Shown: positions 33,067 through 40,129 of the stretch, piece after piece | How positions within the stretch are numbered: the first letter of the stretch is position 1 | How the letters are laid out: the number at the start of each line of letters is the position of its first letter | Assembly (NCBI GenBank): GCA_019414725.1 | Contig: DXLM01000003.1 | Location: 1-56,865 of the forward strand | DNA: 56,865 nucleotides | Origin: Bacteroides sp. | Lineage (GTDB): Bacteria > Bacteroidota > Bacteroidia > Bacteroidales > Bacteroidaceae | Reading direction: 5' to 3' | Notes under the pieces: generated by a model | What the model was told of the DNA's origin: nothing | The model's input: only the letters and a program-made list of their open reading frames with translations | Databases searched by the model: none | Translations under genes and position numbers: made by a program

Positions 33067-33156
33067 ATGAAAACATTTGCGACATACTTCTTCTTTTACT
33101 TTTTTTACTTTTACTTTAGCAATGAAGTGAAGCGGGAGTTCGCATATGTACGATAA
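33067..33156 (+). CDS. Phe/Tyr leader peptide of the aromatic operon
   Basis: A 29-codon frame beginning MKTFAT and containing eleven consecutive aromatic codons, YFFFYFFYFYF (residues 7-17, bases 33085-33117). In total 14 of 29 residues are Phe or Tyr. It lies between the operon promoter and the attenuator terminator and is directly followed by genes for Phe and Tyr synthesis. This is the arrangement of a ribosome-stalling leader peptide: when charged tRNA-Phe or tRNA-Tyr is scarce the ribosome halts in the run. The peptide itself has no expected function. I infer translation from codon content and position; the ATG has no strong Shine-Dalgarno, which is normal in this phylum. Confidence 0.93.
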   Translation: MKTFATYFFFYFFYFYFSNEVKREFAYVR

Positions 33157-33218
33157 ACCAATGAATAAGTAAAAACAATATAACGAAATCCCGCTTCTGG
33201 AAAGAAACGGGATTTTTT
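33129..33218 (+). promoter_or_regulatory. Transcription attenuator (antiterminator/terminator switch)
   Basis: Two mutually exclusive hairpins share one strand. Antiterminator: GAAGCGGGA (33129-33137, inside the leader frame) pairs perfectly with TCCCGCTTC (33189-33197). Terminator: AAATCCCG (33186-33193) pairs with CGGGATTT (33208-33215), followed by six T. A ribosome stalled in the aromatic run (33085-33117) leaves 33129-33137 free, so the antiterminator forms and the operon is read. A ribosome that passes on disrupts that pairing and the terminator forms. The wiring is inferred from complementarity. Confidence 0.88.
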
Positions 33219-33236
33219 ATTTTAAACCAAGAGCAA

Positions 33237-34079
33237 ATGAAAAAGATAGCAATACAAGGTGTTCCGGGCTCATATCACGACATTGCCGCCCACAAATATT
33301 TCAAGGATGAAGAAATAGAGTTAATCTGTTGCAATACATTCGAAGAAGTATTCGAGAACATGCGCAAGGACAGCAATGTAATCGGAACAGTTGCCATAGA
33401 AAATACAATTGCCGGAAGCCTGCTTCATAACTACGAATTACTCCGCGAAAGTGGAGCTACTATCATCGGAGAACACAAGCTTCGTATCAGCCACAGTATC
33501 ATGTGTCTGCCCGATGAAAGCTGGGAGGACCTGACAGAAGTAAACTCTCATCCGGTAGCCCTGGCACAATGCCGCGAATTTCTCCAGCATCATCAGGAAC
33601 TGAAAGTTGTAGAAACCGATGATACTGCCGGAAGTGCCAAAAACATCCACGAAAAACAACTGAAAGGACATGCAGCCATCTGCTCCAAATATGCAGCAAG
33701 CATGTATGGAATGAAAATACTTCAGGAAGGAATTGAAACCAACAAGCACAATTTCACACGCTTTCTTATAGTATGCGACCCGTGGATTGCCGACGACCTG
33801 AAAGACCGTTCGAAGGTAAACAAGGCAAACATCGTTTTCTCACTTCCACACAATGAAGGAAGTCTTTCGAAAGTTCTTTCCATTTTTTCATTCTACAACA
33901 TAAACCTGACTAAAATACAATCATTGCCCATCATCGGACGCGAATGGGAATATATGTTCTACGTAGACGTGATGTTCAATGATTACCTGAGATATAAACA
34001 ATCTATCGATGCGGTAACCCCGCTCACTAAAGCACTTAAAATTTTAGGAGAATATGCAGAAGGAGAATCAACATTATAA
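33237..34079 (+). CDS. pheA: Prephenate dehydratase
   Basis: A 280-residue monofunctional prephenate dehydratase. The catalytic domain occupies about residues 1-185, from IAIQGVPGSYHDIAAHKYF to the catalytic threonine motif HNFTRFLIV, with the conserved GTVAIENTIAGSLLHNYELL between. A C-terminal ACT domain (about residues 200-275; IVFSLPHNEGSLSKVLSIFS) binds phenylalanine for feedback inhibition. It converts prephenate to phenylpyruvate. First structural gene after the attenuator. It overlaps the aminotransferase gene by 26 bases, implying coupled translation. Confidence 0.95.
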   Translation: MKKIAIQGVPGSYHDIAAHKYFKDEEIELICCNTFEEVFENMRKDSNVIGTVAIENTIAGSLLHNYELLRESGATIIGEHKLRISHSIMCLPDESWEDLTEVNSHPVALAQCREFLQHHQELKVVETDDTAGSAKNIHEKQLKGHAAICSKYAASMYGMKILQEGIETNKHNFTRFLIVCDPWIADDLKDRSKVNKANIVFSLPHNEGSLSKVLSIFSFYNINLTKIQSLPIIGREWEYMFYVDVMFNDYLRYKQSIDAVTPLTKALKILGEYAEGESTL

Positions 34080-35238
34080 TATACAGCCCGCCGACAGACT
34101 GGCTAGTGTCAGCGAATATTATTTCAGCCGTAAACTGAAAGAAGTGGCAAAGATGAACGCCGAAGGTAAGGATGTCATCAGCCTGGGTATAGGAAGTCCG
34201 GACATGCCGCCATCGAAAGAAACCATCAATGTATTATGCGAAAATGCCCGCAAGGCAGATGCACATGGTTACCAGCCCACAGTAGGTATACCTGAACTGC
34301 GCAAGGCGATGGCTGACTGGTACAAACGCTGGTACAATGTCGACCTTGATCCTGCTACGGAAATACAGCCGCTCATCGGATCAAAGGAAGGTATCCTGCA
34401 TGTCACACTGGCTCTCGTCAATCCGGGAGATCAGGTTCTGGTTCCTAATCCGGGATATCCTACCTACACTTCACTAAATAAAATATTAGGAAGTGAGATC
34501 GTCAATTATAACCTGAGGGAAGACAATCACTGGCAACCCGATTTTGATGAACTGGAGAAAATGGATTTGAGCCGGGTAAAAATTATGTGGACTAACTATC
34601 CCAACATGCCGACAGGAGCAAATGCCACTATGGAGTTGTACGAAAAGCTGGTCGACTTTGCCCGCCGCCACAACATCGTCATTGTAAACGACAACCCATA
34701 CAGCTTCATTCTGAACCATAAGCCTATCAGTATCCTCAATGTTCCGGGAGCTAAAGAATGCTGTATCGAGTTCAACTCCATGAGTAAGAGCCACAACATG
34801 CCGGGCTGGCGTGTAGGTATGCTTGCCACCAACGCGACTTTTGTACAGTGGATTCTGAAAATAAAAAGTAATATCGATTCGGGAACTTTCCGTCCCATGC
34901 AGCTCGCTGCCGCACAGGCATACCGCAACAGTGCAGAATGGCACGAAGAAGCAAACATCAACGTATACAGCCGCCGTCGTAAACTGGCGGAGGAAATCAT
35001 GACTACACTGGGATGTACATTCGATTCTGATCAGGTAGGTATGTTCCTTTGGGGAAAAATTCCCGAGAGCTATACTGATGTAGAAGACCTGACAGAGAAA
35101 GTATTACACGAAGCACGGGTATTTATTACTCCGGGATTCATCTTCGGAAGCAACGGAAAACGGTATATTCGCATTTCTCTCTGTGCCAAGGAAGAAAAAC
35201 TGGCTGAAGCCCTTAAACGCATCAAAGCAATTTTCTAA
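34054..35238 (+). CDS. PLP-dependent aminotransferase of the aromatic operon
   Basis: A 394-residue fold-type I aminotransferase (aspartate/LL-DAP aminotransferase subgroup). Visible motifs are LGIGSPDMPPSKETI, PNPGYPTYTSL, the substrate-binding TNYPNMPTGANAT and the PLP lysine in FNSMSKSHNMPGWRVG. A C-terminal arginine lies in KRYIRISLC. Position between prephenate dehydratase and DAHP synthase indicates that it transaminates phenylpyruvate and 4-hydroxyphenylpyruvate to Phe and Tyr (or prephenate to arogenate); the sequence alone would also permit other amino acids. It starts 26 bases inside pheA and shares its attenuator. Confidence 0.88.
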   Translation: MQKENQHYNIQPADRLASVSEYYFSRKLKEVAKMNAEGKDVISLGIGSPDMPPSKETINVLCENARKADAHGYQPTVGIPELRKAMADWYKRWYNVDLDPATEIQPLIGSKEGILHVTLALVNPGDQVLVPNPGYPTYTSLNKILGSEIVNYNLREDNHWQPDFDELEKMDLSRVKIMWTNYPNMPTGANATMELYEKLVDFARRHNIVIVNDNPYSFILNHKPISILNVPGAKECCIEFNSMSKSHNMPGWRVGMLATNATFVQWILKIKSNIDSGTFRPMQLAAAQAYRNSAEWHEEANINVYSRRRKLAEEIMTTLGCTFDSDQVGMFLWGKIPESYTDVEDLTEKVLHEARVFITPGFIFGSNGKRYIRISLCAKEEKLAEALKRIKAIF

Positions 35239-35267
35239 AGAATAATAAATTAAAAAGATAAGATAAT

Positions 35268-36335
35268 ATGGAACTAAATTTGCAACCCATCGAACTGGAA
35301 GGTGTATCAAAAGAACGCCCTCTTATCATAGCAGGTCCTTGTAGTGCCGAAACAGAAGAGCAAGTCATCTCAACTGCTACCCAACTGGCCAATAAAGGTA
35401 TCAAGATTTTCCGTGCCGGAATATGGAAACCACGTACCAAACCCGGAGGTTTCGAAGGTATCGGTGTGGATGGTCTTGCATGGATGAAACGAGTTAAACA
35501 AGAAACAGGCATGTACGTAGCAACCGAGGTTGCAACGGCAAAGCACGTATACGAATGTCTGAAAGCAGGTATCGATATCTTGTGGATCGGAGCACGTACC
35601 ACTGCCAATCCGTTTGCCGTACAGGAAATAGCTGACGCACTGAAAGGAGTAGATATTCCTGTTTACGTAAAGAACCCTGTCAATCCGGATCTGGAATTAT
35701 GGATCGGAGCTTTGGAACGCATCAACAACGCAGGATTGAAGCGTCTGGGAGCTATCCACCGCGGATTCTCGTCATACGATAAAAAGATTTACCGTAACTT
35801 GCCACAGTGGCATATTCCAATCGAACTGCGCCGCCGTATTCCTAACCTGCCTATCTTGTGCGACCCAAGCCATATCGGTGGAAAGCGTGAACTCATTGCA
35901 CCGCTCTGCCAGCAGGCAATGGACCTGGGACTGGATGGATTGATTGTTGAATCTCACTGCAATCCAGATTGTGCATGGAGTGATGCGGCACAGCAAGTTA
36001 CTCCAGATGTACTCGACTACATCCTGAATCTGCTGGTTATTCGTAAAGAGCATCAGTCAACAGAAAGCTTGCACGAACTTCGTCTGCAAATCGATGCGTG
36101 CGACAACGAACTGATGGAAATCTTAGCCAAACGTATGCGTGTATGCCGTGAAATAGGTACATTCAAGAAAGAGCATAACATGACTGTCCTTCAGACCGGA
36201 CGTTACAACGAGATACTCGACAAGCGTGGTGCGCAAGGTACATTATGCGGAATGGATGCCGATTTTGTCAAACAAGTATTCGAAGCTATCCACGAAGAAA
36301 GCGTACGCCAGCAATTGGAAATCATTAATAAGTAA
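35268..36335 (+). CDS. Bifunctional DAHP synthase/chorismate mutase
   Basis: A 355-residue fusion. Residues about 10-260 are a type I-beta DAHP/KDO8P-synthase barrel, with IIAGPCSAETEEQ, FRAGIWKPRTKPGGFEG, the YVKNPVNPD loop, and the metal-ligand segments LCDPSHIGG and VESHCNPD. Residues about 268-350 are an AroQ chorismate mutase helix bundle (LHELRLQIDACDNELMEILA, KRMRVCREIGTFKKEHNM). It condenses phosphoenolpyruvate with erythrose 4-phosphate at the entry to the shikimate pathway and also converts chorismate to prephenate, so one polypeptide feeds both ends of the route. It lies 29 bases after the aminotransferase. Confidence 0.93.
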   Translation: MELNLQPIELEGVSKERPLIIAGPCSAETEEQVISTATQLANKGIKIFRAGIWKPRTKPGGFEGIGVDGLAWMKRVKQETGMYVATEVATAKHVYECLKAGIDILWIGARTTANPFAVQEIADALKGVDIPVYVKNPVNPDLELWIGALERINNAGLKRLGAIHRGFSSYDKKIYRNLPQWHIPIELRRRIPNLPILCDPSHIGGKRELIAPLCQQAMDLGLDGLIVESHCNPDCAWSDAAQQVTPDVLDYILNLLVIRKEHQSTESLHELRLQIDACDNELMEILAKRMRVCREIGTFKKEHNMTVLQTGRYNEILDKRGAQGTLCGMDADFVKQVFEAIHEESVRQQLEIINK

Positions 36336-36366
36336 GTAAGTAAATAACAGACTTTTATAAGAATCT

Positions 36367-37140
36367 ATGAGAATATTAATTTTGGGAGCCGGAAAAATGG
36401 GTTCCTTCTTTACCGATGTATTGAGTTTCGACCACGAAGTGGCAGTATTCGATGTGAACCCAAAGAAACTGCGCTTTATGTACAACTGCTGTCGGTTTAC
36501 CAATACTCAAGAAATAGAAGAATTCAAACCCGAACTGGTTATTAATGCAGCAACGGTAAAATATACTCTTGATGCATTCAATCAGGTTTTGCCCATTCTC
36601 CCGAAAGATTGTATCATAAGCGATATAGCTTCTGTAAAAACCGGACTGAAAGAATTTTACGAAAATTGTGGATTCCGCTATGTATCTACTCACCCGATGT
36701 TTGGTCCTACGTTTGCCAACCTTGACAAGCTAAGTACGGAGAATGCCATCATCATCAAGGAAGGCGACCATCTGGGAAAAATTTTCTTCAAAGATCTGTA
36801 TCAAAGACTGGGACTTAACATCTTCGAATATACATTCGAGGAACACGATGAAACAGTAGCTTACTCGCTGTCTATCCCCTTTGTTTCTACGTTTGCCTTC
36901 GCTGCGGTAATGAAACATCAGGATGCTCCGGGAACAACATTCAAACGGCATATGGCAATAGCCAAAGGAGTGATGGGCGAAGATGATTTTCTGTTGCAGG
37001 AAATCTTGTTCAACCCACGTACTCCGGCACATGTAGAAGGTATTCGTACAGAACTCAACGAGCTGTTGGATATCATCAACAAAAAAGATGCTGAAAGAAT
37101 GCGTGCCTATCTTACAAAGATTCGCGAGCATATCAAATAA
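36367..37140 (+). CDS. tyrA: Prephenate dehydrogenase
   Basis: A 257-residue protein with an N-terminal Rossmann domain (ILILGAGKMGSFFTDVL, G-x-G-x-x-G) and the prephenate-dehydrogenase helical domain. ISDIASVKTGLKEF and YVSTHPMFGPTFANL carry the catalytic His and substrate contacts. It oxidatively decarboxylates prephenate to 4-hydroxyphenylpyruvate with NAD(P), the Tyr branch. It has no ACT or chorismate mutase domain; mutase activity is supplied by the preceding gene. Last gene of the operon, closed by the very strong terminator at 37204-37266. Confidence 0.93.
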   Translation: MRILILGAGKMGSFFTDVLSFDHEVAVFDVNPKKLRFMYNCCRFTNTQEIEEFKPELVINAATVKYTLDAFNQVLPILPKDCIISDIASVKTGLKEFYENCGFRYVSTHPMFGPTFANLDKLSTENAIIIKEGDHLGKIFFKDLYQRLGLNIFEYTFEEHDETVAYSLSIPFVSTFAFAAVMKHQDAPGTTFKRHMAIAKGVMGEDDFLLQEILFNPRTPAHVEGIRTELNELLDIINKKDAERMRAYLTKIREHIK

Positions 37141-37203
37141 TATAGATGATTTCCAAACGGAAACATGGGATGACTTTACTTACAGTTTATAAGTTGACAT
37201 TCT

Positions 37204-37266
37204 AAAAGTCCCTCTGTTTTCAGCCTGATATTGTAACAAATTAAGGCTGAAAACAGAGGGACTTTT
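37204..37266 (+). terminator. Terminator of the aromatic operon
   Basis: A perfect 23-bp stem (arms 37204-37226 and 37244-37266, core CCCTCTGTTTTCAGCC with its complement), ending in a T run. The 200 bases beyond hold no gene; a lone TAAATTTG at 37403-37410 has no partner box and no frame behind it. Confidence 0.95.
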
Positions 37267-37484
37267 CTTTTAAGGTTTCGATTTATCAGATTTTCCAGGC
37301 CTAAACCTTACGTTTACAACGACCTGTTTTCTTCATAAAATCAATACCAGCTTTCACAAAAAACATCAGCATATTATCAGCAATTCTTCCTGATATTTTT
37401 TTTAAATTTGTACAAAAAAGCAGATAAACATCAGCTAGATTTAAAACAAAGAAATACGGAAACAGCTGCACAATCCATAAAAAA

Positions 37485-37517
37485 AGCGGTCAGACCATTT
37501 GTCACAGTCCGACCGCT
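37485..37517 (-). terminator. Terminator of the porin-family gene
   Basis: Stem AGCGGTC (37485-37491) with GACCGCT (37511-37517). On the minus strand it is followed by a run of T (A run 37478-37485 on the plus strand). Confidence 0.85.
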
Positions 37518-37545
37518 CTATACTTAGAAAGAATTTAATACGCTA

Positions 37546-38154
37546 TCAGAAGCGATAACCCACAGTTATCATAAAAGCCAGGTTTTTATTATTTTCCTGT
37601 GTCAGGCTTTTCTTAAACATGTTAGTAAAACCATACTGGCCTGTCAGATTCAGCAAATATTTATATCCCAGTTCAAAACCTACTCCATACTGCAAACCTA
37701 CAGCACAACGGTTCATCAATGCTTCGTCAGCTCCATCTATCTTCTTAAACAGTTTAGTTCCAACTTCAGCACCTCCTGATTCCACAGTCGCTTTTCCGCC
37801 CAAACCAAATCCTACATAAGGACCGGCATTTACAACAAACGTATTACCTTCGCTGATAGGTAATTTTATAGCAGCCAATAAAGGAATATCCAGATAAACA
37901 GGATTAATTTTCGCATCAACACCTTTCTCAGATCCTTTACAACCTTTGCTTGTAAAATTCAAACCGGTCTGGAAGGCCCACATATCAGTAATGGCATAAT
38001 CCATTCCTACTCCTACCGAATAGCCAATCTTCAAGTCTGCATCACTATTGGTGATGTTTGCCATAGACATACCTGCATGTACATCAAATTTCGCCTGAGA
38101 AAAACCGGCAAGTGTACACAATCCTAAAACAACAGTTAATAATAACTTCTTCAT
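37546..38154 (-). CDS. Small porin-family outer membrane beta-barrel protein
   Basis: A 202-residue exported protein: signal peptide MKKLLLTVVLGLCTLAGFSQ, then the outer-membrane beta-barrel fold common in Bacteroidales (PorT-like). It shows VHAGMSMANITNSD, alternating Gly/aromatic strands such as YAITDMWAFQTGLNFTSKG, PVYLDIPLLAAIKLP, and a C-terminal aromatic residue (YRF) typical of proteins inserted by the BAM machinery. Cargo, if any, is unknown. Transcribed alone from the strong promoter at 38266-38296 with an untranslated leader of about 105 bases. Confidence 0.87.
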   Translation of the reverse strand: MKKLLLTVVLGLCTLAGFSQAKFDVHAGMSMANITNSDADLKIGYSVGVGMDYAITDMWAFQTGLNFTSKGCKGSEKGVDAKINPVYLDIPLLAAIKLPISEGNTFVVNAGPYVGFGLGGKATVESGGAEVGTKLFKKIDGADEALMNRCAVGLQYGVGFELGYKYLLNLTGQYGFTNMFKKSLTQENNKNLAFMITVGYRF

Positions 38155-38265
38155 AACTGATATTGTTTTTATAAGGTTCTCGTCCCCAAAGAATCTTAGT
38201 TTTTGTTTCCGAAGTGCAGGGACTGCTCTTTACAGGCACACTTCTGTTTGTTTTGTATCTATTAG

Positions 38266-38296
38266 CAAAGATAATCAATTCTTTCAATATAACAAA
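38266..38296 (-). promoter_or_regulatory. Promoter of the porin-family gene
   Basis: On the minus strand TTTG (38293-38296), a 19-base spacer and TATCTTTG (38266-38273). It is one of the two or three strongest promoter matches in the window. The leader from about 38259 to 38155 includes GAAGTG and CACTTC copies that could form a weak hairpin. Confidence 0.75.
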
Positions 38297-38344
38297 TTTA
38301 AAGGAGAAGAACACAATATTGAACACATCAGTCTGTTCATAAAA

Positions 38345-38374
38345 AAATCCGTCCGGATTCCTCCGAACGGATTT
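38345..38374 (-). terminator. Terminator of the GHL10 gene
   Basis: Stem AAATCCGT with ACGGATTT plus CGGA with TCCG around one mismatch. The minus-strand product ends in seven T (A run 38341-38347). Confidence 0.88.
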
Positions 38375-38392
38375 CTTAACTTAATAAATATT

Positions 38393-39895
38393 TTACAACT
38401 TAATTTTTTTCTTAACAGCCTTCGATTCATTATGCAGACGGTCGAGTGCAGTCACTACATAGCGGTACTTAGTCTTTCCGTTTTCATAAGGAAGTTTATA
38501 GAAAGTATTAGTAGTGATTTCAACAATATGAGAAGGATCATTCAGATTAACCTTTTCATCGTTATTGAAGCGATATACTACATAACGCACAGCCTTGTCC
38601 ATTTCATCTTTCGCCTTAGGAGCTGTCCAGAACAAAATATATCCGTCGGCAGTCCACACCGGTTTCAGTTTTTTCACTTTACCCGGAGCCTCTTTATCGA
38701 TAAAAGGAGAAGCCGGAATCAAAGCTGGATATTTGTGGTAGACATTTGCCAGAACCTCACGATAGTTGCCTTTATTTTCTACCACTGCAGCAGCATACCA
38801 CTGACAGCTTCCCTGTACGGTTGGAAGCATACGCTGCAAGTTATATTTGGCAAGCATCTGGTGCTGTCCCGGATTTTTCAGATCTGGCTTTGTTACAGTA
38901 CGAACTACGTCTTGTCCGATAAACAGTGGACGTGCGGCAGAATGACGCGCCCACCAGCGGATCAGTTTATCATAATCTGCTGCCGGATGACCGATTTCCC
39001 AATAGATCTGAGGGATATTATAATCTACCCAGCCATTGTTGACCCAAAGCAGTACATCGGCATACAAGTCATCGTAATTCTGAAGTCCGTTTGTATCGCT
39101 GCCATTCGGATCTGATTTTCTGTTACGATAGATACCGAAGGGAGAAACACCAAACTTAACCCATGGCTTACAACTGCGTACAGTTTCGTGAATTTCTTTT
39201 ATCAAGACATTGACATTATCTCTACGCCAGTCGGCCTTGTTGGTAAATCCGCGACCATAAGCAGCAAAGCTGATGTTGTCTGGAAATTCTTCTTCCGGAT
39301 TCGGATACGGATAAAAATAATCATCCATGTGAATAGCGTCAATATCGTAACGAGAAACGATATCTCTTACAATCTTGCAGATATAAGCTCTCGATTCAGG
39401 ATATCCGGGATCGAAATACAGCTGTCCGCCGTAACGTACAAACAAATTAGGGTATTTATTATAAGGATGCATAGGCGACAATGCCGTAGTTCCCTTGGTC
39501 TGTGCACGATAAGGATTTATCCATGCATGAAGTTCCATGCCACGCTTATGACATTCTTCCACCATGAAACGAAGCGGATCCCAGCCTGGCTGAGGAGCTT
39601 TTCCCTGCAATCCGGTAAGGAAACGGCTCCAGGGTTCATAGGTCGACGCATAAAGAGCATCACATTCGGCACGAACCTGAAATATAATCGCATTGATACC
39701 CGCACCTTTCAGGTTATCCAACTGACGGATCAGAGTCGCTTTCATCTGTTCTGTGGGCATACCTTGAAACTGACCGTTCACACATTGTATCCACGCACCG
39801 CGGAATTCACGCTTTGGATGCATTGTCTGTGCCTTAACACTTCCGGCAACAAATAAAAGCATTGCCAGCCAAATCAATAAAACTTTTGATTTCAT
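38393..39895 (-). CDS. GHL10-family glycoside hydrolase-like protein (DUF187)
   Basis: A 500-residue secreted protein. The signal peptide (MKSKVLLIWLAMLLFVAGSVKAQ) is followed by a TIM-barrel GHL10 domain (about residues 28-340) recognisable by KREFRGAWIQCVNGQFQG, INAIIFQVRAECDALYAST and MELHAWINPYRA. The acidic cluster DIDAIHMDDYFYPYPNPEEE follows, with VKFGVSPFGIYRNRK further on. The C-terminal 90 residues (DKEAPGKVKKLKPVW onward) form a fibronectin-III-like domain. Family members bind or cleave glycans, with peptidoglycan suggested for several; the exact activity is not established. Monocistronic, with promoter at 39923-39930 and terminator at 38345-38374. Confidence 0.88.
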   Translation of the reverse strand: MKSKVLLIWLAMLLFVAGSVKAQTMHPKREFRGAWIQCVNGQFQGMPTEQMKATLIRQLDNLKGAGINAIIFQVRAECDALYASTYEPWSRFLTGLQGKAPQPGWDPLRFMVEECHKRGMELHAWINPYRAQTKGTTALSPMHPYNKYPNLFVRYGGQLYFDPGYPESRAYICKIVRDIVSRYDIDAIHMDDYFYPYPNPEEEFPDNISFAAYGRGFTNKADWRRDNVNVLIKEIHETVRSCKPWVKFGVSPFGIYRNRKSDPNGSDTNGLQNYDDLYADVLLWVNNGWVDYNIPQIYWEIGHPAADYDKLIRWWARHSAARPLFIGQDVVRTVTKPDLKNPGQHQMLAKYNLQRMLPTVQGSCQWYAAAVVENKGNYREVLANVYHKYPALIPASPFIDKEAPGKVKKLKPVWTADGYILFWTAPKAKDEMDKAVRYVVYRFNNDEKVNLNDPSHIVEITTNTFYKLPYENGKTKYRYVVTALDRLHNESKAVKKKIKL

Positions 39896-39922
39896 ATTTT
39901 TTATACATTATAATCGAGAGGG

Positions 39923-39930
39923 CAAAGATA
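39923..39930 (-). promoter_or_regulatory. -7 element of the GHL10 gene
   Basis: Minus-strand TATCTTTG, 27 bases before the ATG at 39895. Confidence 0.6.
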
Positions 39931-40094
39931 AGGAAAAAATAATCAATAACTTACTTTTTCCTCGAATCGATAAAAGAATAAAGCAATGAGGACCTGTTTT
40001 ACACATGTGAAAGCAATAAGCAGAGTTTTTTCCAAAATTGAAGCTATTAACACTCCTTATTTATCTTTTGTTTCACGATATGCATAAAATTCAC

Positions 40095-40102
40095 TATTTT
40101 TG
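40095..40102 (+). promoter_or_regulatory. -7 element of uvrA
   Basis: TATTTTTG, 27 bases before the ATG at 40130. An in-frame TTG at 40100 falls within this box, which argues against it as a start. Confidence 0.6.
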
Positions 40103-40129
40103 TCTATCAAAAACCAAACGAATCCAAGC

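Noticed and set aside
33086..33128. Region-1/region-2 pause hairpin of the attenuator
   Set aside because: Only about five consecutive pairs (ACTTC with GAAGT) can form, too weak to claim.
40100..40129. Earlier TTG start for uvrA
   Set aside because: It lies inside the -7 promoter element, so it would not be transcribed as a start.
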